This document shows, piece after piece, positions 17,238-26,510 of a stretch of DNA of 64,000 nt. Location: the NCBI GenBank assembly GCA_047921455.1, contig JBLRWC010000002.1:1-64000 (forward strand), given 5' to 3'. Position numbers and translations under genes: made by a program. Position 1 is the stretch's first letter. The number at the start of each line of letters is the position of its first letter. The notes below the pieces were generated by a model. It was not told where the DNA came from. It saw nothing but the letters and a program-made list of their open reading frames with translations, and searched no databases. The stretch comes from XN24 sp047921455 (GTDB taxonomy: Bacteria; Pseudomonadota; Gammaproteobacteria; Steroidobacterales; XN24).

Positions 17238-17886
17238 AGCATTGCACGCCGCCACCGAAGACGCCCGCGCGGGCCTCCTGGCCTCGCCGGTCATCGCCGA
17301 CTGCCTGCAGGGGCGGGTCGCGCACGCGGACTACCTGGCCTTCCTCGGCCAGGCCTTCCACCACGTGCGCCACACCACGCCGCTGCTCATGAGCCTGGGC
17401 GGGCGCCTGCCCGAGCGCCTCGGCTGGCTGCGCCCCGCGGTGGCCGAGTACATCGAGGAGGAGATCGGCCACGACGAGTGGATCCTGAACGACATCGCCG
17501 CCGCCGGCGGGGACGCCGAGGCGGTTCGCGCCAGCCGTCCCGAGCTGCCCGCCGAGGTCATGGTCGCCTATGCCTACGACCTGATTCACCGCGGCAACCC
17601 GGCGGCCTTCTTCGGCATGGTGTACGTGCTCGAGGGCACCAGCGCCGCCTTCGCCCTGACCGCCGCGGATCGCATCCAGGCGGCGCTCGGCCTGCCCGGC
17701 AAGGCGTTCTCCTACCTGCGCTCGCACGGCGAGCTCGACCAGGAACACACCCAGCACCTCGCGCACCTCCTCGAGCAGATGACGCCGGACGACCAGGCCG
17801 ACGTCGTGCGCGCCGCGCGCACCTTCTACAAGCTCTACGGCGACATCTTCCGGGCCCTGCCCGCGGAGCGCCCCGCATGCAACTGA
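17224..17886 (+). CDS. TenA/heme-oxygenase-like iron-containing oxidase (HDO candidate)
   Basis: A 220-aa all-helical protein of the TenA/heme-oxygenase-like superfamily. It carries what looks like a complete diiron ligand set: E-x2-H in EEEIGHDEW near residue 80, a Glu in YVLEGTS near 140, and H-x3-D-x2-H in HGELDQEH near 160-167. Relatives with these ligands (UndA, CADD, SznF-type HDOs) use iron and oxygen for decarboxylation, desaturation or N-oxygenation. Because it is translationally coupled to an acyl-adenylating enzyme and followed by an SDR, an acyl chain or acyl-amine substrate is plausible. The specific reaction is not predictable from sequence. It overlaps the SDR gene by 10 nt. 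Confidence 0.8.
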   Translation: MSFYEALHAATEDARAGLLASPVIADCLQGRVAHADYLAFLGQAFHHVRHTTPLLMSLGGRLPERLGWLRPAVAEYIEEEIGHDEWILNDIAAAGGDAEAVRASRPELPAEVMVAYAYDLIHRGNPAAFFGMVYVLEGTSAAFALTAADRIQAALGLPGKAFSYLRSHGELDQEHTQHLAHLLEQMTPDDQADVVRAARTFYKLYGDIFRALPAERPACN

Positions 17887-18659
17887 GTTCCGCACGCATC
17901 GTCCTGACCGGCGCCACCGGCGGGCTCGGCGAGGCGCTCGCCGCCGCGCTGTCCGCCGCAGGCGCGACCCTGCTGCTCACGGGCCGCAATGCCGCGCAGC
18001 TCGAGAAACTCGCGCCGCTGGCAGGGGCCGGGGGCCGCGTGCTGCAGGCGGATCTCAGCACCGCCGAGGGCGTCGCCGCGGTCGCGCAAGCGGCCGGGGA
18101 GTTCGGTGCGAACGGGCTCGTCAACAACGCGGGGGTCGGCGGCTTCGGCCTCCTCGCCGAGCAGGACGAGGAGAGCGTCGAGCGCATCCTGGCGACCAAC
18201 CTCACCGCGCCCATCCAGCTCACCCGCGCCATGTTGCCCGGGCTGCTCGCGCGGCCGGAGGCGGCCATCGTGAACGTCGGCTCGGCCTTCGGCAGCATCC
18301 CGTTCGCGGGCTTCGCCGCCTACTCGGCGGCCAAGACCGGCCTGCGCGGCTTTTCGCAGGCGTTGCGCCGCGAGCTGGCCGACTCGCCCGTGCGCGTCAT
18401 CCACGTCGCGCCGCGCGCCATCGACACGCCGCTCAACTCGCCGGCCGTGGTCGCCCTGAACAAGGCGCTCGGCAACGCCTGCGACAGCCCGGCGGCCGTC
18501 GCGGCGCGCATCGTGGGGATGCTGAAGGACGACACCCCGGACGCCCTGATCGGCTTCCCGGAACGGCTGTTCGCCTGGCTGAACGGCTGCGCCCCATCGC
18601 TCATCGACCGGGGCGTGCGCGGCAAGCTCGCCGTGATCAAGCAGCACGCCGCCGACTGA
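17877..18659 (+). CDS. Short-chain dehydrogenase/reductase
   Basis: A 260-aa classical SDR. It has the dinucleotide-binding TGATGGLG near residue 12, NNAG near 82 and the catalytic S(GS) with YSAAK near 145-152. It should reduce a ketone or oxidise an alcohol with NAD(P)H. An Arg in TGRN after the second strand suggests NADP preference. It is the fourth gene of a run with overlapping starts, so it probably acts on the product of the oxidase or ligase upstream. It is followed 25 bp later by a TPR protein with its own good ribosome site. Confidence 0.9.
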   Translation: MQLSSARIVLTGATGGLGEALAAALSAAGATLLLTGRNAAQLEKLAPLAGAGGRVLQADLSTAEGVAAVAQAAGEFGANGLVNNAGVGGFGLLAEQDEESVERILATNLTAPIQLTRAMLPGLLARPEAAIVNVGSAFGSIPFAGFAAYSAAKTGLRGFSQALRRELADSPVRVIHVAPRAIDTPLNSPAVVALNKALGNACDSPAAVAARIVGMLKDDTPDALIGFPERLFAWLNGCAPSLIDRGVRGKLAVIKQHAAD

Positions 18660-18684
18660 AAGTGCTCCATAAAGAGGATTAGAA

Positions 18685-19326
18685 ATGTTTCGAAAATTAA
18701 TGTTTATATCGGCCATGCTGGCCCTCATGCCGGCCGCCCAGGCGGCGCGCGACGACGCGCTCGTAGTCCCGCTCCAGGATCGCTGGGCCGAGATCAAGTA
18801 CACCCTCCCCGAGAAGCAGCACGCCGAGCAGTACGCCGCGCTCGCGAAAGAGGCGCACGCGGTCAGCGAGGCCAACCCGAACGTCCCGGCCGTGCTGATC
18901 TGGGAAGGCATCATCGTCTCCAGCGAGGCGGGGGCACGCGGCGGGCTGGGGGCGCTGTCGCTGGCCAAGCAGGCGCGCAAGCTGCTCGAGGAGAGCCTCA
19001 AGCTGGACGAGGGCGCGATGAACGGCTCCGCGTACACCAGCCTCGGGACGCTGTATGCCAAGGTGCCGCGCTGGCCGGTCGGGTTCGGCGACAAGGAGCG
19101 CGCCGAGAAGCTGTTCAAGAAGGCGCTGGAAATCAACCCGCAGGGGATTGATGCCAACTTCTTCTACGGCGAGTATCTTGTGGAGCATGACCGGGTGGCC
19201 GAGGGCCGCAGCCACCTCGAGCGTGCGCTCGCGGCGCCGCCGCGTCCCGGGCGCGAGCTGGCCGACGCGGGTCGCCGCCGCGAGATCCAGGCCCTGCTGA
19301 ACAACATCGAGAGCGACGCTGATTAA
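18685..19326 (+). CDS. Exported TPR-repeat protein
   Basis: A 213-aa protein with a signal peptide (FRKLMFISAMLALMPAAQAA, cleavage after AQA) and tetratricopeptide-like helices in the second half (AKQARKLLEESLKLDEGA, AEKLFKKALEINPQGI). It is expected to be periplasmic and to act as a scaffold. AAAGAGG lies 8 nt before the ATG. It links the lipid-chemistry genes to the two-component genes: its stop is immediately followed by the regulator's TTG. A sensor or adaptor role is possible but unproven. Confidence 0.75.
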   Translation: MFRKLMFISAMLALMPAAQAARDDALVVPLQDRWAEIKYTLPEKQHAEQYAALAKEAHAVSEANPNVPAVLIWEGIIVSSEAGARGGLGALSLAKQARKLLEESLKLDEGAMNGSAYTSLGTLYAKVPRWPVGFGDKERAEKLFKKALEINPQGIDANFFYGEYLVEHDRVAEGRSHLERALAAPPRPGRELADAGRRREIQALLNNIESDAD

Positions 19327-20143
<817 letters not shown>

Positions 20144-20147
<4 letters not shown>

Positions 20148-21559
20148 CGAGGCCGGCGCATGTCGACCGGCGGAAATCGCTGCGCTGGCGGCTGCTCGCC
20201 GCCGTGTGCGCCGCCGTGCTCCTGATCTGGCTGCTGACCGGGTGGTTGAGCTACATCATGGCGCGCCACGAGGCCGAAGAGCTGATGGACGGCAGCCTGG
20301 CGCAGACCGGGCACCTGCTGCTCGCCATCATCGAGGACGACCAAGGCGAGCTGGCCGGTCTCGCAAGCCGCCTCGCGCGGGTCCGCCGGGATGACAACGA
20401 TGTCTACGAGCCGCCGCTGGAGTTCCAGGTCGGCCGCGGCGACGGCACCATCCTGGCGCGCTCGCTGGACGCCCCCGACCTGCCGATCCTCGGCGTCGCC
20501 GGCTACAGCGACATCATCCGCCGCGAAGAATCCTGGCGCGTGCTCAACCTGACATCGGCAGACGGCCGGCACCGCGTGCAGGTGTCGCAGCCGATCAGCC
20601 TGCGCGATCGCGCGGCGCTCGAGGTCGCGAGCCAGACGGTCCTCCCGCTGCTGGTCATCGTCCCGCTACTCGTGCTGCTGATCTATTTCTCCATCCGCCG
20701 CGGCCTCCTGCCACTGGACCGGCTCGCCTCCGAGGTCGCCGCGCGCACGCCGGACAACCTGGCGCCCTTGTCCGGCGGCGAGGTGCCGACCGAGGCGCGC
20801 CCGCTGGTGAATTCCATCAACCGGCTGTTCGCGCGCGTCAGCCGCACGCTCGAGAACGAGCGCCGCTTCACGGCCGACGCGGCGCACGAGCTGCGCACCC
20901 CGCTGGCCGCGCTCAAGGTCCAAACCCAGGTGGCGTTGCTCAGCACCGACGCGCCCATGCGCAAGAAGGCCCTGCACCAGATCGAGAGCGGCGTCGACCG
21001 TGCCGGGCACCTGCTCGAACAGCTGCTGCGCCTGGCGCGGCTCGACCCCGTGCAGCGCCTCGAGCAGCCCGTCCCGGTCGCGCTCGCCGCGCTGGTGCGC
21101 GAGGCGATCGGCGTCGTACGCGGCGCGCATCCCGAGGCGGATCGCAGGCTTGTCGCCGCGCTGCCTGCCGCGGAGGTGCACGTGCCGGGCGACCCCGAGC
21201 TGCTGCGGGTCGCGCTGCGCAACCTGCTCGACAACGCGGTGCGCTATTCGCGGCCCGGCGACAGCGTGCGCGTCGCGCTCGAGGCGACCGGCCGCGAGGT
21301 CGCGCTGAGCGTGCACGACAGCGGCCCGGGCGTGCCGGAGGAAGCCGTCGGCAAGCTGGCGGAGCGCTTCTACCGGGGCCGCGATCACAGCACCCAGGGC
21401 ACAGGTCTCGGGCTCGCCATCGTCACGCGGATCGTGGAGCTGCACGGCGCCCGGCTCAGCCTGGGCAATCACCCCGACGGGGGCTTCGTCGCGCGCATCG
21501 AGGGGCTGCGGGCGCTGCCGCCCGGCGACATTAAGCGAGGCTTAAGCGGCGGGGCTTAG
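20144..21559 (+). CDS. QseC/PmrB-type sensor histidine kinase
   Basis: A 471-aa membrane sensor that should phosphorylate the adjacent regulator. Two membrane helices (about residues 13-35 and 165-185) enclose a periplasmic sensor domain. A HAMP-like linker then leads to HisKA with the phospho-accepting His in ADAAHELRTPLAAL near residue 247, N box NLLDNAVRYS, G1 HDSGPGVP, F box RFYRG and G2 GTGLGLAIV. GTG 20144 overlaps the regulator stop (GTGA). The 3' end of the gene contains the second TTAAG box. The sensor domain gives no clue to its ligand; PmrB-like and QseC-like kinases sense metals, acid or envelope-active compounds. Confidence 0.9.
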
Positions 21560-21562
21560 GAT
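21530..21562 (+). promoter_or_regulatory. PmrA/QseB-type box and promoter of the GT2-LABN-GT39 operon
   Basis: ATTAAG (21530-21535), 5 bp, then CTTAAG (21541-21546) form an 11-bp-period direct repeat inside the last codons of the kinase gene. TAGGAT, a -10-like hexamer, follows after 10 bp (21557-21562). This copies the arrangement at 15093-15125. The downstream gene has GAGG at 21581 and GTG at 21592. Confidence 0.7.
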
Positions 21563-21591
21563 TTCATGGCAATCACCCGCGAGGTCTTGCC

Positions 21592-22296
21592 GTGGAACTT
21601 TCAATCATCATTCCCGTGAAGGACGAGGCGGACAGCATCGTGCCGCTGCTCGAGGAGCTGCGCGCCGCGATGGCCGGGATCGCCGGCTGGGAAGTGCTGG
21701 TCGTCGACGACGGCAGCCGCGACGGCACCGTCGCGCGGCTCGAGGCGCTCGCCGCCGCCGGCTATCCCGAGCTGGTGCTGTTGCGCCACGCCCGGAGCTG
21801 CGGCCAGAGCGCCGCGCTGCGCACCGGGGCGCTGGCCGCCCGCGGCGCCTGGCTCGGCACGCTGGACGGCGACGGCCAGAACGATCCCGCCGATCTCGCC
21901 CGCATCTGGACCGCGTCGCGCGCCATGGACCATCCGCCCGCGCTCTGGATCGGGCACCGCGTCGAGCGCCACGACACCGGGCTGCGCCGCCTGTCGTCGC
22001 GCATCGCCAACGCCGTGCGCGGCGGCCTGCTGCACGACGGCGTGCCCGACACCGGCTGCGGCGTGAAGCTGCTGCCGCGCGACGTGTTCCTGGCGCTGCC
22101 GTATTTCGATCACCTGCACCGCTTCATGCCGGCGCTCGTGCGGCGCGAGGGCCTCGAGGTGCGCAGCGCGCCCGTCAAGCACCGCCCGCGGCTGCGCGGC
22201 CGCTCCAAGTACGGCGTCAACAACCGGCTCTGGGTGGGGATCGTCGACCTGATCGGCGTCATGTGGCTGCTGCGCCGCCGGCGCCTGCCGCAATGA
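21592..22296 (+). CDS. Family 2 glycosyltransferase (dolichol-phosphate-mannose-synthase-like)
   Basis: A 234-aa GT2 enzyme that should attach a sugar from a nucleotide donor to a polyprenyl phosphate. It shows ELSIIIPVKDEADS at the start, the VVDDGSRDGT motif, the DxD-like TLDGDGQNDP and the acceptor-side GCGVKLLPRDVF and RRSKYG-like GRSKYGVN. One hydrophobic segment near the C-terminus (GIVDLIGVMWLL) suggests membrane attachment. It opens a three-gene operon with ATGA/TTGA overlaps and has its own TTAAG-box promoter. The lipid-linked sugar is the expected donor for the GT39 protein. Confidence 0.9.
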   Translation: MELSIIIPVKDEADSIVPLLEELRAAMAGIAGWEVLVVDDGSRDGTVARLEALAAAGYPELVLLRHARSCGQSAALRTGALAARGAWLGTLDGDGQNDPADLARIWTASRAMDHPPALWIGHRVERHDTGLRRLSSRIANAVRGGLLHDGVPDTGCGVKLLPRDVFLALPYFDHLHRFMPALVRREGLEVRSAPVKHRPRLRGRSKYGVNNRLWVGIVDLIGVMWLLRRRRLPQ

Positions 22297-22580
22297 ACGC
22301 CGAGACGGTCTGGCTCACGGTCGGCTTCATCGGCCAGGCGCTGTTCTCGGCGCGCTTCCTCGTGCAGTGGCTGAGCAGCGAGCGCAAGGGCCGCAGCATC
22401 GTCCCGACCGAGTTCTGGTACTTCAGCCTCGCCGGCGGCGCGACCCTGCTGAGCTACGCGATCTATCGCGCCGACCCCGTGTTCATCGTCGGCCAGCTGA
22501 CCGGGCTGTTCATCTACGGCCGCAACCTGCAGCTGATCGTTCGCGAGCGCCGCGCCACGCCGGGGCCGGCCGGGGCTTGA
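22293..22580 (+). CDS. Lipid A biosynthesis N-terminal (LABN) domain membrane protein
   Basis: A 95-aa protein made almost entirely of a LABN domain with three membrane helices. FIGQALFSARFLVQWLSSE, PTEFWYFSLAGG and IVGQLTGLFIYGRNLQLI are characteristic. Small LABN proteins commonly sit with GT2 and GT39 genes and are thought to help in lipid-linked sugar handling, possibly as a flippase-like partner. The start ATG overlaps the GT2 stop (ATGA). Confidence 0.85.
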   Translation: MNAETVWLTVGFIGQALFSARFLVQWLSSERKGRSIVPTEFWYFSLAGGATLLSYAIYRADPVFIVGQLTGLFIYGRNLQLIVRERRATPGPAGA

Positions 22581-24295
22581 GCGTCCGCTCGCCGCGGGCC
22601 GAGCTCGGCTGGCTGCTGCTCGCCGCCCTCGTGCTGTTCACGGCCGGGCTCGGGCTGCGCGACCCCTGGCCGGCGGACGAGCCGCGCTTCGCCCTCATCG
22701 CCCGCGACATGGTGCACAGCGGCCGCTGGCTGTTCCCGCGCATCGCCGGCGAACTCTACGCCGACAAGCCGCCGCTGTTCATCTGGCTCACGGCGCTGTT
22801 CTACGCGCTGACCGGCGAGCTGCGCATCGCCTTCCTGCTGCCCTCCCTGCTCGCCGGGCTGGGCATGCTCGCCCTCGTGCACGATCTCGCGCGGCGGCTG
22901 TGGAACCGGCGCGTCGCGCTGGCCGCCGGGGTGCTGCTGCTCGCCAGCCTGCAATTCACGCTGCAGTCGCGCACCGCCCAGCTCGACGCCCTGGTCGCGC
23001 TGTGGACCACGCTCGGGCTGTACGGCCTGCTGCGCCACCTGCTGCTCGGGCCCGACTGGCGCTGGTACGCCGCCGGGGGCTTCGCCATGGGGCTCGGGAT
23101 CATCACCAAGGGCGTCGGCTTCCTGCCGCTGCTCGTGCTGTTGCCGTGGGCGTGGCTGCGCTGGCGGCGGCCGGATGCGTTGCCGCGGATCGACGGCACC
23201 TGGCGCCAGTGGCTGCTCGCGCCGGTCGCAATGCTCGTGCCGATCGCCTGCTGGCTCGTGCCCATGCTGCTCGCGACCTGGTGGAGCGGCGACCCGGCGC
23301 TCGCGGCCTATCGCGACGAGCTGCTGTTCCGCCAGACCGTGACGCGCTACGCGTCGACCTGGACGCACCTGCGCCCGGCCTGGTACTACCTGGTCGAGGT
23401 GATTCCGTGGGCGTGGCTGCCCGGCACCCTCGCGCTGCCCTGGCTGTTGCCGGCGTGGCGCCGGCGGCTCGCGCGCGGCGACGCGCGCTACTGGCTGCTG
23501 CTCGGCTTCGCGGCGTGCGTGGTCGTGTTCTTCAGCCTCAGCCCGGGGAAGCGCGGCGTGTACCTGCTGCCCGCGCTGCCCGCGTTCGTGCTCGCCGCCG
23601 CACCGCTGGCCGAGGGCTTGCTGCGCAGGGCCGGGCTGCGCATGTTGTGCCTCGCGCTGGTGGTTGTTGTGGGGGCCGGCGCGTTGGTGGCCGGCGTGGC
23701 GCTGGTGCTGGACATCGGCGGGCTGGGCGAGCGGGTCGCGCGGCAGGGATTTTCCGCGGCGGGCGTCGCGGGGCTGGCCGGCTTGCTCGGGGTGGCCGGC
23801 GTCGGGCTGGCGGTGCTCGGGCGGGCCCGGCGACGGGAACCGGCGGCGCTGTTGGCGCTGTTTGCCGTCGGCTGGCTGACGTACGGCTGGCTCGGGCAAC
23901 CGCTGATGAACGAGGCGCGCTCCGCGGTCGGGCTGATGGCCGAGGTGCGGCGGGCCGTGCCGTCGTCGCGGCCGCTGGCGATGATGGGATGGAAGGAGCA
24001 GCTCATGCTGCAGGTCGACCGCCCCGTGGTGCACTTCGGCTTCCGGCGCGAGCCGAAGGCGGAGCTGCGGGATGCGGCTTCATGGCTGGAGGGCGAGCCG
24101 GGCGGGGTGCTGCTCGTCGCCGCCTCGCAGATGGCGCCGTGCCTGGATGGGGCGAAGGCGCAGCCCGTGGCGCTCAGGCATGGCCGGGCGTGGATGCTGG
24201 CGGACGCCGCGGCGTTGACGGGCGAGTGTGCGGGGGCTGTGGGTGAGGCGGTTCGGTTCTACGATCCGGCGCTGGGCACGGCGGTCCGGCCATAG
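22577..24295 (+). CDS. GT39/ArnT-like glycosyltransferase, lipid A modification type
   Basis: A 572-aa polytopic membrane enzyme of the ArnT/PMT superfamily, which moves sugars from polyprenyl carriers to lipid A or protein on the periplasmic side. The first periplasmic loop has the catalytic acidic residue in DPWPADEPRFALIARDM. YADKPPLFIWL, RTAQLDALVALW and LSPGKRGVYLLPALP follow, all typical. At least ten membrane helices can be counted. The start TTG overlaps the LABN stop (TTGA). No arnB/A/D genes are nearby, so the sugar is unlikely to be aminoarabinose. It is the last gene before the graveyard at 24296. Confidence 0.88.
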   Translation: MSVRSPRAELGWLLLAALVLFTAGLGLRDPWPADEPRFALIARDMVHSGRWLFPRIAGELYADKPPLFIWLTALFYALTGELRIAFLLPSLLAGLGMLALVHDLARRLWNRRVALAAGVLLLASLQFTLQSRTAQLDALVALWTTLGLYGLLRHLLLGPDWRWYAAGGFAMGLGIITKGVGFLPLLVLLPWAWLRWRRPDALPRIDGTWRQWLLAPVAMLVPIACWLVPMLLATWWSGDPALAAYRDELLFRQTVTRYASTWTHLRPAWYYLVEVIPWAWLPGTLALPWLLPAWRRRLARGDARYWLLLGFAACVVVFFSLSPGKRGVYLLPALPAFVLAAAPLAEGLLRRAGLRMLCLALVVVVGAGALVAGVALVLDIGGLGERVARQGFSAAGVAGLAGLLGVAGVGLAVLGRARRREPAALLALFAVGWLTYGWLGQPLMNEARSAVGLMAEVRRAVPSSRPLAMMGWKEQLMLQVDRPVVHFGFRREPKAELRDAASWLEGEPGGVLLVAASQMAPCLDGAKAQPVALRHGRAWMLADAAALTGECAGAVGEAVRFYDPALGTAVRP

Positions 24296-24366
24296 ATGCG
24301 CACCGCTAAATACGTGATTTCCATAGATAAAAGCGTTTGCAAAACAGGGTATCGGCCGCCAGTATA

Positions 24367-24403
24367 CTGTATATCAACACAGGTATATTGGAGCGCCGTC
24401 ATG
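24367..24403 (+). promoter_or_regulatory. LexA (SOS) box with stranded ribosome site and start codon
   Basis: CTGT-N8-ACAG (24367-24382), flanked by TA and GTA, is a perfect LexA operator of the gammaproteobacterial type. TTGGAG follows at 24388-24393 and ATG at 24401. The frame opens MTPETREY, then runs into the antisense of an IS91 tail and stops at 24502. I infer that an SOS-controlled gene was lost apart from its control region and first few codons. Confidence 0.75.
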
Positions 24404-24418
24404 ACCCCGGAAACGCGT

Positions 24419-24505
24419 GAGTATCAGCCGAATAAAGCACCTTTTCGCTGGCTGGTGCCCGCTCCTCGCCGGGGTGACCCGTGCGCGATAACTGGCCGTT
24501 AACGG
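24419..24505 (-). mobile_element. IS91-family transposase tail remnant (copy B)
   Basis: On the minus strand SYRARVTPARS, a conserved block also seen at 10 kb, is followed directly by the terminal TSQRKGALFG and TGA in a shifted frame. About 150 residues are missing between the two. Two blocks match the 10-kb copies: 24419-24457 (39 bp, one mismatch to 9743-9781) and 24464-24487 (exact match to 10130-10153). Confidence 0.65.
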
Positions 24506-24540
24506 CAGATTGTGTTGTGCTGATTCTGCAGTACGATGCT

Positions 24541-24638
24541 TCGGCGAGTTTTCCGGTGTCAGCCGGCACGGGCAGCAACGCCTCGATCTGCTCGACCGAA
24601 GTCGCCCGGGGCAGAGCGGTGAAGATGCTGGCCGCCGG
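24541..24638 (-). mobile_element. IS66-family TnpC C-terminal remnant
   Basis: The minus strand reads SIFTALPRATSVEQIEALLP, which matches the end of IS66 TnpC transposases, where a FTxLPxA...EALLP motif closes the protein. Only about 30 codons remain. The call rests on one short motif. Confidence 0.5.
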
Positions 24639-24653
24639 GGAGTGGAGAAAATC

Positions 24654-25307
24654 ATGAAAAAATTCATTTTGGCCCTGATCACATCCGTCCTGGTAATAGC
24701 CGGCGCAAGTGGCAGCGATGAAGATTGGAGGATGATTCCGTACGCTGACCTATATGAAGCCTTCATGAGCGCCTACATAGAGGGAGAGCACATAAAGACG
24801 AGACCGGCCTTTGAGCTTCGAGGTAGAAACTTTTCGATTAATGACCTTAGGGTCGAGATCGATACTGCCCAGGGAGTTGTGGTTGTGACGATTGCGGAGG
24901 ATGGTTTAGCGGACTTTCCGCTGGATTCAGCCTTGGCTGCCGAGAACCCGAACGTCCGCACTAACGCGCCTCGAGGTGGGCTTGGGGCTGCTATCAGGTA
25001 CTCCGCTGAGATAGAGCCTGTACAACAATTTAGCTACGATGTGCTCGAAGAAATGAGGTCTGAGTATAGAGCGGCAGTCAGATCCCGGGGCCTGATGGCC
25101 AGGCTTGCCTTGCCTCGCCCGATTGGGCTCCTGGTTACATTTGATAACCCAAATGCTTATGCAAAGATTCTATCGGATGACGAGACGAAGATTGAGGCAG
25201 ACGAAAACGGCTACGTGTTAATACCAAGGAGCAGGACTTGGCGTGAGCGCGACACGACTGTTTCACTATCGGAAACGCCAAAAGGAATAGTTCTTGCCCT
25301 TGAATGA
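24654..25307 (+). CDS. Unrecognised exported protein
   Basis: A 217-aa protein with a clear signal peptide (KKFILALITSVLVIAGASG). I do not recognise the mature part, which begins DEDWRMIPYADLYEAF and contains a beta-strand-rich segment (FSINDLRVEIDTAQGVVVVT). GGAGTGGAGA precedes the ATG. Its base composition is visibly lower in GC than the genes on either side, and it is bracketed by transposase remnants, so recent acquisition is likely. No partner gene is apparent. Confidence 0.7.
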   Translation: MKKFILALITSVLVIAGASGSDEDWRMIPYADLYEAFMSAYIEGEHIKTRPAFELRGRNFSINDLRVEIDTAQGVVVVTIAEDGLADFPLDSALAAENPNVRTNAPRGGLGAAIRYSAEIEPVQQFSYDVLEEMRSEYRAAVRSRGLMARLALPRPIGLLVTFDNPNAYAKILSDDETKIEADENGYVLIPRSRTWRERDTTVSLSETPKGIVLALE

Positions 25308-25440
25308 GGTTTGCACTAATAAAGGATTCAACCGGACCGCGGAAAGCTCCGAGCCGGCAAAAAAGAATCAATAAGCTACAAGGCTTCACACGAAAGATCT
25401 TTATTTTCCGGTGACAGGCGGCGGATAGAGCGCTTATCAC

Positions 25441-26385
25441 TTACGACTTTACGGTCAACGGCGGGTCTTCAGGCCCTCTGGCGGGCGTTGCCGGTGCAGT
25501 CGACCCGATGAAGTCGGCGACCACGCGCGCAAGCTCCGGCCCGCGGTCCTCCTGCAGGAAGTGCCCCGCCCCCCGGATGATGGTATGGGGCTGGCCTCGT
25601 GCCCCGGGGATTTGCTGCTGGAATGCCCGGTCGAGACCGCGGGTGATCGGGTCGCCGCTGCTGAACGCGGTCAGGAAGGGTTTCTCCCACTGGCGCAACA
25701 CTTGCCAGGCATGCAGGTTGGCCGGCACCGCCGGATCACCAGGGGTGACGGGCACCAGCGCCGGAAAGGCACGGGCGCCTGCCATGAATTCAGGCCCGGG
25801 AAACGGGGCCTCGTAGGCGGCGCGCACCTCGCTCGGCAGACGCTGGCGGCAGCCGGCTGAAATGATTCGTCCGACCGGGAACCATGGCGACCTGGTGGCG
25901 AACGCCCGCCAGATCCGGAAAGCGAGCGGCATGCTGCCGCGGCCCACCGGCAGGCCGCCATTGGCGAGCACCACGCGAGCGAACCGCTGCGGTTGCTCGG
26001 CCACCAGGCGCAGGCCGATCAGGGAGCCCCAGTCCTGGCACACCAGCGTGACATTGGCGAGATCGACCTGCTCGAGCCATTGCAACATCCAGTCCACATG
26101 CCGCTGGTAGCTGTAGTCCGACTGTTCGGCGGGCTTGTCCGAGCGGCCGAAGCCGACCAGGTCAGGGGCGAGCACACGGTGGCCAGCGGCAGCCAGCACC
26201 GGAATCATGTGCCGGTAAAGGTAGGACCAGGTCGGCTCGCCATGCATCAACAGGATCGGCGCGGCATCGGCCGGACCCTCGTCCACATAGTGGATGCGCA
26301 GTTCGCCGATGAACGCGTACCGGGGCTGGAAGGGAAAAGCCGCCAGGTCGCGGAAGCGGCTGTCAGGGGTCCGCAGGATTTTCAT
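25441..26385 (-). CDS. Haloalkane dehalogenase (alpha/beta hydrolase)
   Basis: A 314-aa alpha/beta hydrolase matching haloalkane dehalogenases, which replace a halogen on an alkane carbon with hydroxyl. The nucleophile is Asp118 in VCQDWGS. The adjacent Trp119 is the halide-stabilising residue, and HGEPTWS provides the oxyanion hole. The acid is probably the Asp in FSSGDPIT and the base His is in GAGHFLQED. The cap domain lies at about residues 150-220. ATG 26385 has TGAGGAACC upstream. Epoxide hydrolases are related, but the Asp-Trp pair favours dehalogenase. The gene lies alone between IS91 pieces. Confidence 0.85.
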   Translation of the reverse strand: MKILRTPDSRFRDLAAFPFQPRYAFIGELRIHYVDEGPADAAPILLMHGEPTWSYLYRHMIPVLAAAGHRVLAPDLVGFGRSDKPAEQSDYSYQRHVDWMLQWLEQVDLANVTLVCQDWGSLIGLRLVAEQPQRFARVVLANGGLPVGRGSMPLAFRIWRAFATRSPWFPVGRIISAGCRQRLPSEVRAAYEAPFPGPEFMAGARAFPALVPVTPGDPAVPANLHAWQVLRQWEKPFLTAFSSGDPITRGLDRAFQQQIPGARGQPHTIIRGAGHFLQEDRGPELARVVADFIGSTAPATPARGPEDPPLTVKS

Positions 26386-26404
26386 CAAATCGGTTCCTCA
26401 TGGG

Positions 26405-26510
26405 ATCAGCTCGGCCAGCATAAGCGAATGCCAGTGCATCGGCGTGGCAACTGTCGCAGCGTACCCGCAGGAAGCCGTGCTCGGGGTGACCGCACTTGTG
26501 ATACGCCGCG
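26405..26510 (-). mobile_element. IS91-family transposase N-terminal zinc-finger remnant
   Basis: The minus strand encodes YHKCGHPEHGFLRVRCDSCH followed by ADALAFAYA. This is the cysteine-rich zinc-binding block near the N-terminus of IS91-family transposases (typically CGxxxxGFxRVRCxxC). The catalytic part is absent. It has the same orientation as the C-terminal pieces at 24.4 and 10 kb. Confidence 0.65.

Larger units (their letters stand above)
24296..24653. other. Gene graveyard between the GT39 gene and the next gene
   Basis: This 358-bp stretch holds no complete gene. In order it contains a LexA box with a start codon (24367-24403), an IS91 tail (24419-24505) and an IS66 TnpC tail (24541-24638). 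Each piece is described separately. Confidence 0.7.

Noticed and set aside
22514..24034. 506-codon minus-strand frame opposite the GT39 gene
   Set aside because: Low-complexity Gln/Arg/His/Pro composition typical of the antisense of a membrane protein; the plus strand has clear ArnT-like motifs.
22577..24295. Assignment of the GT39 gene as arnT for aminoarabinose
   Set aside because: No arnA, arnB, arnD or ugd-like gene is present, so only the general ArnT-like class is supported.
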